From Spirosoma taeanense (GTDB lineage: Bacteria > Bacteroidota > Bacteroidia > Cytophagales > Spirosomataceae): DNA of 64,000 nucleotides. The notes beneath the pieces are model-generated. The model did no database searches and was not told the origin of the DNA. It was given only the letters and a program-made list of their open reading frames with translations. The stretch is taken from positions 1,178,001-1,242,000 of the forward strand of contig NZ_CP053435.1 of NCBI RefSeq assembly GCF_013127955.1, written 5' to 3'. The position numbers and the translations under genes are program-made. Below are positions 41,480-50,361 of this stretch, piece by piece (within the stretch, counting starts at the first letter, position 1; each line of letters opens with the position of its first letter).

Positions 41480-43090
41480 TTACTTGGCGTAGGCTACGGC
41501 CCGCATCTCCCGAATGACCGTCACTTTGATCTGGCCGGGGTACTGCATTTCTTTTTCGATTTTCTGCGAAATTTCGTACGACAGAACACCCGCCCGCTCG
41601 TCGGAAACATGGTCAGCATCGACCATGATCCGCAACTCACGACCCGCCTGGATGGCGTAGCACTTGGTTACGCCGGGGAAATTACCGGCCAGTTCTTCGA
41701 GTTCTTTCAGTCGCCGGATATACGATTCCATCATTTCGCGACGTGCGCCCGGCCGCGAACCCGACACGGCGTCGCAAACCTGTACGATGGGCGAAATCAT
41801 GCTCGTCATCTCGATTTCATCATGGTGCGCACCGATCGCGTTGATGACCTCCGGATTTTCTTTGTATTTCTTGGCCAGTTCCATGCCCAGAATCGCGTGG
41901 GGCAGTTCAGCTTCTTCGGGCCAGACCTTACCAATGTCGTGAAGCAATCCGGCGCGTTTGGCCAGCTTGGCGTTCAGGCCCAGTTCAGCAGCCATCGTCG
42001 CACAGAGTTTAGCTACCTCGCGGGAGTGCTGGAGCAGGTTCTGCCCGTAGCTCGACCGGAAGCGCATCCGCCCGATCATCTTAATCAGCTCGGGATGAAG
42101 GCCGTGAATGCCGAGGTCGATAACTGTCCGCTCGCCAATTTCGACGATTTCGTCTTCGATGTTCTTGCGGGTCTTGGCCACAATTTCTTCAATGCGGGCC
42201 GGGTGAATACGACCGTCCTGCACAAGCCGGTGCAGCGACAGCCGGGCAATCTCGCGCCGAACGGGATCAAAGCCCGAAATGATGATGGCTTCAGGTGTAT
42301 CGTCCACGATGATTTCAACACCCGTAGCGGCTTCCAGCGCCCGGATATTACGACCTTCCCGACCAATTACTTTCCCCTTTACGTCGTCGGATTCGATGTT
42401 GAAGACCGACACGCAGTTTTCGATGGCGTGTTCAGTTGCCGTACGCTGAATGGTCTCAATAACGACTTTCTTGGCTTCCTTGGTAGCCGTCAGCTTGGCT
42501 TCTTCAACGATGTTCTTGATGTAGGAGGATGCCCGTGTTTCGGCTTCGGCTTTCAGGTTTTCAACAAGCTGTTCACGTGCCTGATCGGCCGACAGACCCG
42601 CAATTTTTTCGAGTTGAGAAACCTGGTCAGCCAGCATCCGATCGGCTTCCTGCTGACGCCGGTCTACTTCTTCGCGCCGTTTGTTGAGCGCTTCAATCTG
42701 CTGCGAAAGGCTGTTTTTCTGCTGCGCAATTTCGTTACGCTGCTGATTCAGTTCGCTCTCGCGGGTACGCTGCTGTTCGGCCTGCTGGTTGAGTTGCTGC
42801 TCGCGCTGCTTGAGTTTTGTTTCGTTCTGGAGGAGTAGATTTCGCTTCTGATTCGTCGTTTCTTCAAATTCAGACTTTAGTTTCAGGTACTTCTCTTTGG
42901 CCTCCAGCATCCGATCTTTCTTGATGGTCTCGGCCTGCAGCTCCGCATTTTTAAGAATGGCGGTTGCTTTTTCCTCTGCTTCCTGTTCGTGCTTCGCACG
43001 AACGCCCGCCATCATCTGGCGGCCAATTAATATGCCTATGCCACCCCCAGCAAGGGTAGCAAGAATCAATAACCAAACTGGAATGTCCAT
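41480..43090 (-). CDS. rny: Ribonuclease Y
   Basis: 536 aa. An N-terminal membrane anchor ([19 protein letters not shown]) leads into a long coiled coil rich in E, K, Q and R (about 30-200). A KH domain follows ([20 protein letters not shown]), then the HD domain with [12 protein letters not shown] and the conserved GAHHDE. RNase Y is an endoribonuclease that starts mRNA decay at the inner membrane. The gene order pheT, coiled-coil gene, zapA, rny is shared by many Bacteroidetes. Between zapA and rny lies a structured non-coding stretch. A strong terminator follows the gene. Confidence 0.96.
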   Translation of the reverse strand: MDIPVWLLILATLAGGGIGILIGRQMMAGVRAKHEQEAEEKATAILKNAELQAETIKKDRMLEAKEKYLKLKSEFEETTNQKRNLLLQNETKLKQREQQLNQQAEQQRTRESELNQQRNEIAQQKNSLSQQIEALNKRREEVDRRQQEADRMLADQVSQLEKIAGLSADQAREQLVENLKAEAETRASSYIKNIVEEAKLTATKEAKKVVIETIQRTATEHAIENCVSVFNIESDDVKGKVIGREGRNIRALEAATGVEIIVDDTPEAIIISGFDPVRREIARLSLHRLVQDGRIHPARIEEIVAKTRKNIEDEIVEIGERTVIDLGIHGLHPELIKMIGRMRFRSSYGQNLLQHSREVAKLCATMAAELGLNAKLAKRAGLLHDIGKVWPEEAELPHAILGMELAKKYKENPEVINAIGAHHDEIEMTSMISPIVQVCDAVSGSRPGARREMMESYIRRLKELEELAGNFPGVTKCYAIQAGRELRIMVDADHVSDERAGVLSYEISQKIEKEMQYPGQIKVTVIREMRAVAYAK

Positions 43091-43190
43091 TGGACTATAT
43101 CGTTAGGGTTGAACAAATGAATTATCAACCTGCCGCGATACGAGCTCACTGAACGTCAACTCAGACTAATAGGGGGTGGAGAACCACCAT
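43091..43190 (-). ncRNA. Structured spacer between zapA and rny, candidate 6S RNA
   Basis: No protein gene fits these 100 bases. On the minus strand a nested hairpin is visible: TATCG, five bases, GGTTGA, a 12-base loop, TCAACC, four bases, CGATA. A G/C-rich small hairpin GGTGG/CCACC lies just after the zapA stop. I recall 6S RNA being annotated between zapA and rny in some Bacteroidetes, so this position suggests it. I cannot confirm from the sequence alone, as the classical rod-shaped 6S structure is not obvious. Confidence 0.35.
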
Positions 43191-43193
43191 TTT

Positions 43194-43481
43194 CTACGTT
43201 GTAATGGCCGACGTAACGACCTGATCTAATTGAGTTATTTTGTCAAACACCATTTGTTGTAATCGTTGCATTTTCCGTTCTCCTCTGAGGTGATTAACCA
43301 GACAGTCGAAGGCAATCATTGCCAGAGCGTTTTGCGTATCCGTAACGCCCATTTCGCGGTATTGCTTCAGTTGATCCTGAATCAGCTTGGCGGCTTCGCG
43401 CACAATGGCCTCTGACTCCGACTCTACCGTCATGGGGTAAAACCGATCGGCAATCTTGACGCGAATTGACAGTTCTTCCAT
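43194..43481 (-). CDS. zapA: Cell division protein ZapA
   Basis: 95 aa. The N-terminus (SIRVKIADRFYPMTVESESE) and the following EAIVREAAKLIQDQLKQYRE, then NALAMIAFDCLVNHL, match ZapA: a beta-hairpin domain followed by a dimerising coiled-coil helix. ZapA bundles FtsZ filaments at the division site. It lies 48 bases downstream of a small coiled-coil gene, with rny following. Length and arrangement are typical of Bacteroidetes. Confidence 0.88.
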   Translation of the reverse strand: MEELSIRVKIADRFYPMTVESESEAIVREAAKLIQDQLKQYREMGVTDTQNALAMIAFDCLVNHLRGERKMQRLQQMVFDKITQLDQVVTSAITT

Positions 43482-43529
43482 CGCTGCGGTCGACTCAGAT
43501 AGGGCCAGAGCCCCGGAGCCAATTTGGGT

Positions 43530-43892
43530 TTATGACAAACTACTCAAGTGAGCAATACACCGTTCCAGGTCCCGGATATACTCGTCGAGTTGTTGTTTTA
43601 ATTCAGCATTCGTATCTGTACCAGACAGATTGTCTTTTACAAGTTTACCAAAATCTTTCGACTTTGTTGTATTTTTTTCTGATTCCTCCTGTTTTCTCTG
43701 TAACTGCTTTATCTGGTCCTGTTGTTCCTTTAGCTTCTTATTCAGTTCAGAGTTTGTCTTTTCCAGATCTTTTATCCGTCGCTTTGCATCATCACAAATA
43801 ACCTTCAGCACCCCGACCTTGCGTTCGAGCTGCTCCATGAAGTCGTTAAATCGATGCTCGTTGTACACGGGTAAACTCACTGGCTGAGTCAA
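43530..43892 (-). CDS. Small coiled-coil protein next to zapA
   Basis: 120 aa without signal peptide or membrane segment. About residues 15-75 form a continuous coiled coil (LERKVGVLKVICDDAKRRIK, then LNKKLKEQQDQIKQLQRKQE), and a second helix near the C-terminus (ELKQQLDEYIRDLERCIAHL) ends the protein. I do not recognise a named family. The conserved position between pheT and zapA suggests a division or chromosome-linking partner of ZapA, like ZapB in Proteobacteria, which is a small coiled coil binding ZapA. This is inference from size, structure and neighbourhood, not from sequence identity. Confidence 0.75.
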   Translation of the reverse strand: MTQPVSLPVYNEHRFNDFMEQLERKVGVLKVICDDAKRRIKDLEKTNSELNKKLKEQQDQIKQLQRKQEESEKNTTKSKDFGKLVKDNLSGTDTNAELKQQLDEYIRDLERCIAHLSSLS

Positions 43893-43942
43893 TCTGCCGA
43901 CTGATTTGCCAGCTTATTGAACGGTCAAGGATGAACTAACAA

Positions 43943-46387
43943 TTACTTTCGGATAACGGCTCCCAAGTCCCGCTCGAAGACGCTCATCAGCCGCTGCATG
44001 GTTTTTTCAATGGTCGCGTCGGTCAGCGTCTGGCCTGGGTCCTGCAGTGTAAAACTTACTGAATACGCCTTTTTACCTCCGCCAAGATTCTCTCCTTCGT
44101 AAACATCGAAAATATTTACTGAACGTAATAGTTTTCGCTCGGTCTGGTGAGCCAGCCGGTTGATCTGCTCAAACGTAACGGCCTTATCAAGAACGAGCGA
44201 CAGGTCGCGCCGAACTTCCGGGAAACGCGGCACTTCCTCGTAGCGGGTTTTGGCGCTGGTCTGCTTCAACAGGAATGCCCAATCGAAGTCAGCGTAGAAG
44301 ACCGGCTGCTTCAGGTCGACCAGTCTGGTCAGGTTTGGATGCACCAGCCCCAGGCTGACCAGCGGTTTCTTATTGACGATGTACGTCAGACCGTACTGAA
44401 ACAGGGTTGAATCAGCGGGCTGCGTTTCAACCGTTTTGACCCGGAACAAATTCAGCACGCGCTGCACGGCCGTAGCCAGATCATGAAAGGCGACGGGCTG
44501 ACTTTTCTGCAGCCAGCTTTCGGCCTGTTGGTTGCCAACCATTGCCAGACTCAGGCGCATCTGCTCAACGTATCTGGTTGTGCCGTCTTCCTGCTGATCT
44601 TTCCGATACACCTTACCGAACTCAAACGTTTTCAGGTCTTTCTGCCGACGGTTGATGTTATACAGCAGGGTTTCCAGGGCCGAGAACAAGAGCGTCTGGC
44701 GCATTACGGACAATTCGTCGCTGAGCGGATTGAGCAGCGTTACGTCGGCCCCCGACAGGGTCGGACGGATGGCGTCATTGTAGGCCGGTCGGGTGAGCGA
44801 TAGCGTCAGGATTTCGTAGAAACCATTGGCCGCCATTAGTTGGCCGACGCGGCTCTGCCACTGATCCGGGTCGGTTTTCGGGAACTCCGACAGAGATTCG
44901 GCCGACAGGTTCGTCGAGAGTGGGATGCTATCCAGCCCGTATATCCGCAGAATTTCTTCAATTACGTCGGCTTCGCGCGTTACGTCGACGCGGTAGGGCG
45001 GCACCACCGCCACGAAGCTATCCGGCGACTGCTCATCGGCCTGAATATCGAGTGCATTGAGAATCCGGTGAATCTCGGTGCGATCAATCTGAATACCAAT
45101 CAGCCGGTCAATGTTCCGATAGCGCACCAGGACCCGGAAGGGTTCAATCGGGCTGGGGTACAGATCGGTTACGTCGGAGGTAACCGTTCCGCCAGCAATC
45201 GCCTGAATCAGCAAGGCGGCCCGTTTGAGCGCGTAGACAGGCATGTTCGGGTCCGTTCCGCGCTCGAACCGGAACGAAGCGTCCGTTTTGAGGCCGTGGT
45301 GCTGCGCCGTCCGGCGAACCGATGTAGGCGAAAAATAGGCCGATTCCAGGAAGATGCGGGTTGTCTGGCTCGTTACGCCCGAATTCTGTCCGCCGAACAC
45401 GCCCGCAATGCACATGGGCTTCCCGGCATCGCAGATCATCAGGTCGGTGGCCGTCAGTTTGCGCTCTATCCCGTCGAGCGTTACAAAGGGCGTACCCTCG
45501 GCAACGGTTTTCACAATCACCTGTCCGCCCGTAATCTTGTCGGCGTCGAAGGCGTGCAGCGGCTGACCGAGGTCATGGCAGACGTAGTTCGTTACGTCCA
45601 CGATGTTGTTGATCGGGTTGAGACCAATGGCCAGCAGCCGTTGTTTAAGCCAGTCGGGCGATTCGCCAACGGTTAGGCCGCTAATCGTCAGGCCACTGTA
45701 GCGGGGGCAGGCGGCTCTGTCTTCCACCCGAACGTCCAGCGTCAGGCTGGTATCGTTTACGGTGAATGCCTCGATCGAAGGCATCCGCAGCGGACGGTTC
45801 AGAACGGCTTTTAGATCGCGGGCCGTACCAAAATGAGAAGCTGCGTCGATTCGGTTGGGGGTTAGCCCAATAGCGATCTGATAGTCGGCTTCGAGATTGA
45901 AATAGCGGGCGGCAGGGGTGCCGTTGGGCAGGTCGGTATCCAGAACCATAATCCCGGCATGCGACGTACCTAAGCCGATCTCATCTTCGGCGCAGATCAT
46001 CCCTTCAGATGCCGCCCCGCGAATTTTGGCTTTTTTGATCTGGAACGGCTCGGCGGGGGTACCGGTGCTGGACGCAGGATGCAGCGTAGCCCCCACGAGC
46101 GCGACAATGACTTTCTGGCCAGCCGCTACGTTGGGTGCGCCACAGACAATAGGCAGCGGCTGTTCGGCCCCTACATCCACCGTCGTCAGGCTTAGTTTGT
46201 CGGCGTCGGGGTGTTTGGTGCAGGTCAGCACCTCGCCAATGACAACGCCTTCCAGCCCGCCCGGAACAGCGTCGATCTTTTCAATTCCTTCTACTTCCAA
46301 ACCCGTGCCGGTCAGCAGTTTGCCAACTTCTTCGGGCGATTCGGGTAACTCAATGAACTCTTGTAACCATTTATAGGAAACTTCCAT
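43943..46387 (-). CDS. pheT: Phenylalanine-tRNA ligase beta subunit
   Basis: 814 aa, the usual long-form length. The N-terminus (MEVSYKWLQEFIELPESPEE), a tRNA-binding/EMAP-like domain (VVIGEVLTCTKHPDADKLSL), the B3/B4 editing region (ARDLKAVLNRP onward), the B5 domain, the catalytic-like core (DVIEEILRIYGLD) and the C-terminal FDX-ACB anticodon-binding domain (YEEVPRFPEVRRDLSLVLDK, near residue 720) appear in order. With PheS it charges tRNA-Phe. pheS is not in the window, so the two are not adjacent here. It leads the pheT, coiled-coil, zapA, rny series; a -7 box lies 26 bases before its start. Confidence 0.97.
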   Translation of the reverse strand: MEVSYKWLQEFIELPESPEEVGKLLTGTGLEVEGIEKIDAVPGGLEGVVIGEVLTCTKHPDADKLSLTTVDVGAEQPLPIVCGAPNVAAGQKVIVALVGATLHPASSTGTPAEPFQIKKAKIRGAASEGMICAEDEIGLGTSHAGIMVLDTDLPNGTPAARYFNLEADYQIAIGLTPNRIDAASHFGTARDLKAVLNRPLRMPSIEAFTVNDTSLTLDVRVEDRAACPRYSGLTISGLTVGESPDWLKQRLLAIGLNPINNIVDVTNYVCHDLGQPLHAFDADKITGGQVIVKTVAEGTPFVTLDGIERKLTATDLMICDAGKPMCIAGVFGGQNSGVTSQTTRIFLESAYFSPTSVRRTAQHHGLKTDASFRFERGTDPNMPVYALKRAALLIQAIAGGTVTSDVTDLYPSPIEPFRVLVRYRNIDRLIGIQIDRTEIHRILNALDIQADEQSPDSFVAVVPPYRVDVTREADVIEEILRIYGLDSIPLSTNLSAESLSEFPKTDPDQWQSRVGQLMAANGFYEILTLSLTRPAYNDAIRPTLSGADVTLLNPLSDELSVMRQTLLFSALETLLYNINRRQKDLKTFEFGKVYRKDQQEDGTTRYVEQMRLSLAMVGNQQAESWLQKSQPVAFHDLATAVQRVLNLFRVKTVETQPADSTLFQYGLTYIVNKKPLVSLGLVHPNLTRLVDLKQPVFYADFDWAFLLKQTSAKTRYEEVPRFPEVRRDLSLVLDKAVTFEQINRLAHQTERKLLRSVNIFDVYEGENLGGGKKAYSVSFTLQDPGQTLTDATIEKTMQRLMSVFERDLGAVIRK

Positions 46388-46413
46388 ACGGCGGCAATGC
46401 AGGTAAAAGAAGG

Positions 46414-46421
46414 CAAAGATA
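46414..46421 (-). promoter_or_regulatory. -7 box (TATCTTTG) of pheT
   Basis: Exact TAnnTTTG on the minus strand. The element 19 bases further upstream reads CTG, not TTG, so the -33 part is weak. Seven-base repeats (46433-46453) overlap the -33 position. Confidence 0.45.
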
Positions 46422-46432
46422 GCAGGCTATGC

Positions 46433-46453
46433 GCAGTAGGCAGTAGGCAATTG
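46433..46453. repeat. GCAGTAG heptads upstream of pheT
   Basis: GCAGTAG, GCAGTAG and GCAATTG follow directly on the plus strand. The first two are identical. Similar seven-base units occur between rimP and nusA (20792) and between moaD and moaE (23141). Confidence 0.55.
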
Positions 46454-46473
46454 AGAGAAAAAGCATCGAGCTA

Positions 46474-47118
46474 TTACTCGTGCGCTACGTAGCGTTCACC
46501 CGCCCGCACCGCCACCGGGAGTGTGTTTTCGGCGGGGGGAAGCGGGCAGCTATACGTCGGATTATATGCACAGTAGGGGTTGTAGGCGGCATTAAAATCC
46601 AGCAGTACGCGATTGTCGGCCATGTTTGCCGGATCAATATCGAGGTAGCGGCCTCCGCCATAGGTTTCCTTCCCCGAAGTGGCATCGCGGAACAGAATCG
46701 AGTAATTATCCTCAAGTTTTACGATCAGGAGCCGGCAGGCTTCGTCGTTGAGACTGAACACGGCGTGGGCAAATTTATCATACACTTCCTCGCTGCCGTC
46801 GCTCATGCGAACCACGAGCTTCTGCGTCTTGTCGGCGAATGGCTCCAGCCGGGCTACGACGCGGTAGGATGGGTCAGGTGCAAAATAGGCGAGCCCTTTG
46901 AAATTGCTCCTATCGGGCAGGGGTGACGTGTCTCCGGTCCGGAACGATTCGTCTTTCTTCTGCCGCTCCTGCTCGACCTGCTGGCGATAGGCGGCTGGAT
47001 CGACAGACGCATCAAGACCACCCGCCGAGGTCCCGTTACTGCTGTCAAAAAAAGCATAATACAGAATGACGAGCGCGAGCAGAACCAGACCGGCGAGGAA
47101 GAATTTATTCTTAACCAT
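46474..47118 (-). CDS. DUF1684 domain membrane-anchored protein
   Basis: 214 aa. An N-terminal membrane anchor (VKNKFFLAGLVLLALVILYYAFF) precedes a polar linker and the DUF1684 domain: RVVARLEPFADKTQKLVVRM, CRLLIVKLEDNYSILFRDAT, GGGRYLDID and the diagnostic C-terminus LLDFNAAYNPYCAYNPTYSCPLPPAEN. The function of the family is unknown. ATG 47118 starts the basic anchor; the longer reading from 47238 would put a promoter-like element inside the gene and is rejected. A full consensus promoter (47139-47170) lies 20 bases upstream. It is divergent to the dTDP-sugar genes. Confidence 0.88.
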   Translation of the reverse strand: MVKNKFFLAGLVLLALVILYYAFFDSSNGTSAGGLDASVDPAAYRQQVEQERQKKDESFRTGDTSPLPDRSNFKGLAYFAPDPSYRVVARLEPFADKTQKLVVRMSDGSEEVYDKFAHAVFSLNDEACRLLIVKLEDNYSILFRDATSGKETYGGGRYLDIDPANMADNRVLLDFNAAYNPYCAYNPTYSCPLPPAENTLPVAVRAGERYVAHE

Positions 47119-47138
47119 AACGATAAAAAGACGATCAG

Positions 47139-47170
47139 CAAAAGTAGAGGATTGACAACAATCAGTCCAA
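47139..47170 (-). promoter_or_regulatory. Consensus promoter of the DUF1684 gene
   Basis: On the minus strand TTG, 21 bases, then TACTTTTG (exact TAnnTTTG), with the start codon 20 bases beyond. This supports ATG 47118. On the plus strand a TATATTTG box (47209-47216) may serve the divergent dTDP-sugar pair. Confidence 0.55.
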
Positions 47171-47254
47171 CTCTCTTTGTTTACGGGTGCTGCGCTTTTA
47201 AGTTTTCCTATATTTGGTATTGTTTCGCTTATGTTCATACGTAGCTCTGACTGA

Positions 47255-47662
47255 ATGGCTTATTTGCACGAATTGAAGACCTATGCCTCAGATCGTGGTA
47301 CTCTGACGGTATTGGAAAACCTAATGCCTGGCACGATTCAACGCGTATTTTATATTCACGGAGCTGGTTCATCGCCCCGGGCGGGGCACCGACACCAGCG
47401 GGCCTGGAATGCGCTGGTTTGCCTGAGCGGCCATTGCCGGGTGTATAGCCATAATGGCCGGGAAGAAATAACGTATATTTTGTCTGATCCGCAGCAATGT
47501 CTGGTTCTGGAGCCGGAAGACTGGCACATCACTGACAGATTCTCGGCGGATGCTATCCTGCTCGTGGTGTCGAATGAGGCATACGACCGGGCGGAGTATA
47601 TTTATGAGCCGTATTCCAATAGCCAATACGTCTATGAACCGGCGCTGGCCCACCTGGAATGA
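47255..47662 (+). CDS. WxcM/FdtA-like dTDP-4-keto-sugar 3,4-ketoisomerase (cupin)
   Basis: 135 aa, one cupin domain. The family pattern is [39 protein letters not shown], with candidate metal or catalytic histidines H45 and H47, then [39 protein letters not shown]. In FdtA and QdtA the protein moves the keto group of dTDP-4-keto-6-deoxyglucose from C4 to C3 for amination. The next gene, an aminotransferase, overlaps its stop codon by four bases (ATGA), a strong sign of a two-step pathway. The sequence is more diverged than textbook members, so the exact sugar (Fuc3N, Qui3N or other) is unknown. Confidence 0.78.
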   Translation: MAYLHELKTYASDRGTLTVLENLMPGTIQRVFYIHGAGSSPRAGHRHQRAWNALVCLSGHCRVYSHNGREEITYILSDPQQCLVLEPEDWHITDRFSADAILLVVSNEAYDRAEYIYEPYSNSQYVYEPALAHLE

Positions 47663-48768
47663 TTCCATTTCTTGAGTTGAGCCGCGTAAACCAGCCGCAT
47701 GAGGAACGTATCCGGCTGGCTATGAATCGGGTCATGGAATCGGGCTGGTATGTGCTTGGTCGGGAGGTAAGCGCTTTTGAAGAACAATTTGCCCGCCTTT
47801 GCGGTGTCCGCCAGTGCATTGGCGTTGGCAATGGCCTCGATGCCCTGACGCTGGTGCTAAAAGCATGGAATTTTCCGCCCGGCAGCGAAGTTATCGTACC
47901 GGCGAATACCTACATCGCTTCGGCGCTGAGCGTTACGCTGGCCGGGCTGACGCCCGTCTGGGTAGAGCCGGACCCGCACACATACCTGCTCGATCCGGCC
48001 CGTATCGAAGCCGCCATTACGTCCCGAACGAAAGCGATTCTGGCAGTGCATTTATATGGTCGCTGTTGCGAGATGGACCCAATCAATACCCTGGCGCAGC
48101 AGCACGGACTGAACATTCTCGAAGATGCCGCGCAGGCGCATGGTGCCCTGTATCATTCCGCTACGTCGGTGACGCGTCTGGCTGGTAGCCTCGGCGACGC
48201 GTCTGGCTGGAGCTTTTACCCCAGCAAAAACCTTGGTGCCCTGGGCGATGCCGGAGCCGTTACGACCAACGACGACCAACTGGCCGACCGGTTGCGGGCG
48301 TTACGTAATTACGGTTCTATTCAGAAGTACGTGAACGAGTATCCGGGCCATAACAGCCGCTTAGATGAGCTACAGGCCGCTGTCCTGTCGGCCAAACTTC
48401 CATTCCTGGCCACTGAGAATGCCCGGCGCCGGACGCTGGTCCGGCTGTACCTAACAGGTATTACGAACCCGGCCGTGACGCTGCCCCCGGCCGATCGGAT
48501 TGACCTGGATGTCTGGCATCTGTTTGTAATTCGGCATTCCCGACGCGATGAACTGCGGGCGTTTCTGTCCGGGCGAGGGATAGGAACAGAGATTCATTAC
48601 CCGATTCCACCGCATCGGCAGGAGGCTTACGCAGCTTATAAACACCAATCGCTGCCTGTTTCGGAACAACTGCATCGGGAAGTGCTCAGCCTGCCCCTTA
48701 ACCCGGCCCTGACCGATGAAGAAGTAAGGTATATTTGCGATGCCGTCAATCAGTTTGCGCCGTGCTGA
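47659..48768 (+). CDS. DegT/DnrJ/EryC1/StrS family sugar aminotransferase
   Basis: 369 aa. PLP-binding features are [15 protein letters not shown] (phosphate-binding region near 58), the D156 region ([11 protein letters not shown]) and the PLP lysine K190 in [42 protein letters not shown] is also characteristic of the family. It is the probable transaminase that adds an amino group at C3 of the keto sugar formed by the preceding ketoisomerase (FdtB/QdtB role). No rmlA/rmlB, acetyltransferase or glycosyltransferase lies beside the pair, so donor supply must come from elsewhere. The product is likely used in a surface glycan. Confidence 0.88.
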   Translation: MIPFLELSRVNQPHEERIRLAMNRVMESGWYVLGREVSAFEEQFARLCGVRQCIGVGNGLDALTLVLKAWNFPPGSEVIVPANTYIASALSVTLAGLTPVWVEPDPHTYLLDPARIEAAITSRTKAILAVHLYGRCCEMDPINTLAQQHGLNILEDAAQAHGALYHSATSVTRLAGSLGDASGWSFYPSKNLGALGDAGAVTTNDDQLADRLRALRNYGSIQKYVNEYPGHNSRLDELQAAVLSAKLPFLATENARRRTLVRLYLTGITNPAVTLPPADRIDLDVWHLFVIRHSRRDELRAFLSGRGIGTEIHYPIPPHRQEAYAAYKHQSLPVSEQLHREVLSLPLNPALTDEEVRYICDAVNQFAPC

Positions 48769-48901
48769 GCAACATGAGAACCCGTTGATTCGAACCCCAT
48801 TCGGTTATTCGCTGTTCAATACGCGGAAAAGGACAGGCATAAGCCCAACCGGAAGGATCGGTTCGTTTCTGTACCTTTACCGATCTTACTGATTACCTTG
48901 T

Positions 48902-49510
48902 ATGTTCACTGGCATTGTTGAAACCACCGGCCTTGTTGCCGGGATTGAGTCTGAGGGTACCAATCTTACGTTCCGCATTGAGTCGTCGCTGGCGGCCGAG
49001 CTTAAGATTGACCAGAGCGTTAGCCATAACGGCGTCTGCCTGACCGTAACGAGCGTAGCCGATGGCAGTTACACGGTTACGGCGGTCGACGAAACGCTCA
49101 AAAAAACGAATCTGGGCCGGGTTCAGGTCGGCGACCGCGTTAACCTCGAACGCTGCATGCCCGCCAATGGCCGGTTTGATGGACATATTGTGCAGGGACA
49201 CGTTGACCAGACCGGCATCTGTACGCAGGTGCAGGATATGAACGGGAGCTGGCTCTTTGATTTTCAGTATGATCCGGCAGACGGTAATTCCGATTCGGCG
49301 GGTAACGTAACGGTCGAAAAAGGATCTATTTGTATCAACGGCGTCAGTTTAACCGTTTTTAACTCGCGCGACGATAGCTTCCGGGTGACCATTATTCCGT
49401 ACACTTACGAGCATACGAGTTTTCGGGACCTGAAGCCCGGCGATGTCGTTAATCTTGAATTTGATATCGTCGGCAAGTACATTAAAAAAATGCTGGCGGG
49501 GTATCGGTAA
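48902..49510 (+). CDS. ribE: Riboflavin synthase alpha subunit
   Basis: 202 aa. MFTGIVETTG is the classical N-terminus. The two lumazine-binding repeats each start with a FTGIV/GHIVQGH-type segment: SHNGVCLTVTSV and CINGVSLTVFN, plus GHIVQGHVDQ in the middle. The trimeric enzyme makes riboflavin from two molecules of 6,7-dimethyl-8-ribityllumazine. Other rib genes are not in the window. The ATG is preceded by a near-consensus TACCTTTA box. It lies 134 bases after the aminotransferase gene and 49 bases before a PASTA gene that has its own -7 box. Confidence 0.96.
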   Translation: MFTGIVETTGLVAGIESEGTNLTFRIESSLAAELKIDQSVSHNGVCLTVTSVADGSYTVTAVDETLKKTNLGRVQVGDRVNLERCMPANGRFDGHIVQGHVDQTGICTQVQDMNGSWLFDFQYDPADGNSDSAGNVTVEKGSICINGVSLTVFNSRDDSFRVTIIPYTYEHTSFRDLKPGDVVNLEFDIVGKYIKKMLAGYR

Positions 49511-49527
49511 GCGCTTTCAGATTCTGC

Positions 49528-49535
49528 TACTTTTG
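49528..49535 (+). promoter_or_regulatory. -7 box (TACTTTTG) before the PASTA gene
   Basis: Exact TAnnTTTG, 24 bases before the start codon and just after ribE. No TTG at -33. Confidence 0.35.
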
Positions 49536-49559
49536 CCCACTAATCACTGTACCACCTGA

Positions 49560-50336
49560 ATGGCTAAAATCAGCACCCGATCCTTCTTTGACCTGCTGAT
49601 TCAGATTGGCATTATCGTAGCCTTCGTGGCTGCCTTGTTTCTGGGATTCTTTTTTATTTACCTACCCTATACGACTAATCACGGCCAGACCATCACCGTA
49701 CCGGATGTTTCCAAGCTGAGCCTCGACGAAATGCGGAATATCCTGTCCGACCGCGATTTACGGTACGAGGTCAGCGACTGCACCTTCGTGGCTGGGGCGC
49801 AGCCGCTGACGGTGATTCAGCAATACCCGAGGGCCAACTCGAAGGTAAAGGAAGGGCGTAAGATTTACGTCACCATCACCAAACGCATGGCGCCTATGGT
49901 ATCGATGCCGAACCTGGTCAGTATGATTGACCGGAGTGCGGCCCTGATGCTGCGGTCGCTCGGTCTGGAAGAAGGCGAACGCACGTACGTACCCGACGTT
50001 GCCAAGAACTCGGTCCTGCGCCAACTCTATAACGGTAAGGAAATTGCGCCGGGCACTCCCATTCCAAAAGGCTCGCGGATTGATCTGGAAGTAGGCGACG
50101 GGCTGGGGAATACGATGTTTGAAATTCCAAACGTTGTAGGGTTACCGCTCGACGAAGCCAAACCGGCCATTCGGGGCGTCAACCTGAAAGTGGGTACGGT
50201 AATCTCCGTCGACGATCCCGAAAAAGAAGTCGGAACGGTGGTTCGGCAACGACCCGAAGCCCGGCCGGGCGAACGTATCCGCGTTGGCGAAACGATGGAT
50301 CTGTGGGTAGTTGGGCCGGTTGAGCCGGATCAATAA
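49560..50336 (+). CDS. PASTA domain membrane protein
   Basis: 258 aa. One membrane segment (IQIGIIVAFVAALFLGFFFIYLP, about 14-36) is followed by three PASTA repeats: about 45-110 (TVPDVSKLSLDEMRNIL), 112-180 (VSMPNLVSMIDRSAALMLRS) and 184-254 (FEIPNVVGLPLDEAKPAIRG). PASTA domains bind peptidoglycan fragments or mediate wall contacts. No kinase or transpeptidase domain is attached, as in many Bacteroidetes PASTA proteins. It probably monitors or anchors to the cell wall in the periplasm. The next gene, a type IX cargo protein, starts 25 bases after its stop. Confidence 0.88.
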   Translation: MAKISTRSFFDLLIQIGIIVAFVAALFLGFFFIYLPYTTNHGQTITVPDVSKLSLDEMRNILSDRDLRYEVSDCTFVAGAQPLTVIQQYPRANSKVKEGRKIYVTITKRMAPMVSMPNLVSMIDRSAALMLRSLGLEEGERTYVPDVAKNSVLRQLYNGKEIAPGTPIPKGSRIDLEVGDGLGNTMFEIPNVVGLPLDEAKPAIRGVNLKVGTVISVDDPEKEVGTVVRQRPEARPGERIRVGETMDLWVVGPVEPDQ

Positions 50337-50361
50337 ACCTATATCCGGTAGCCCTAATCGA

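Noticed and set aside
41411-42838. 475-codon open frame on the plus strand
   Set aside because: It lies fully antisense to rny, has no domain or signal that I recognise, and its composition is that of a reverse-complement shadow of a high-GC gene.
44840-45676. 278-codon open frame on the plus strand
   Set aside because: Antisense to the conserved core of pheT, with no supporting motif.
48780-48800. TTCGAACCCC-like stretch that resembles a tRNA T-arm
   Set aside because: No acceptor stem, anticodon arm or matching distance is present around it. No tRNA gene was found in the window.
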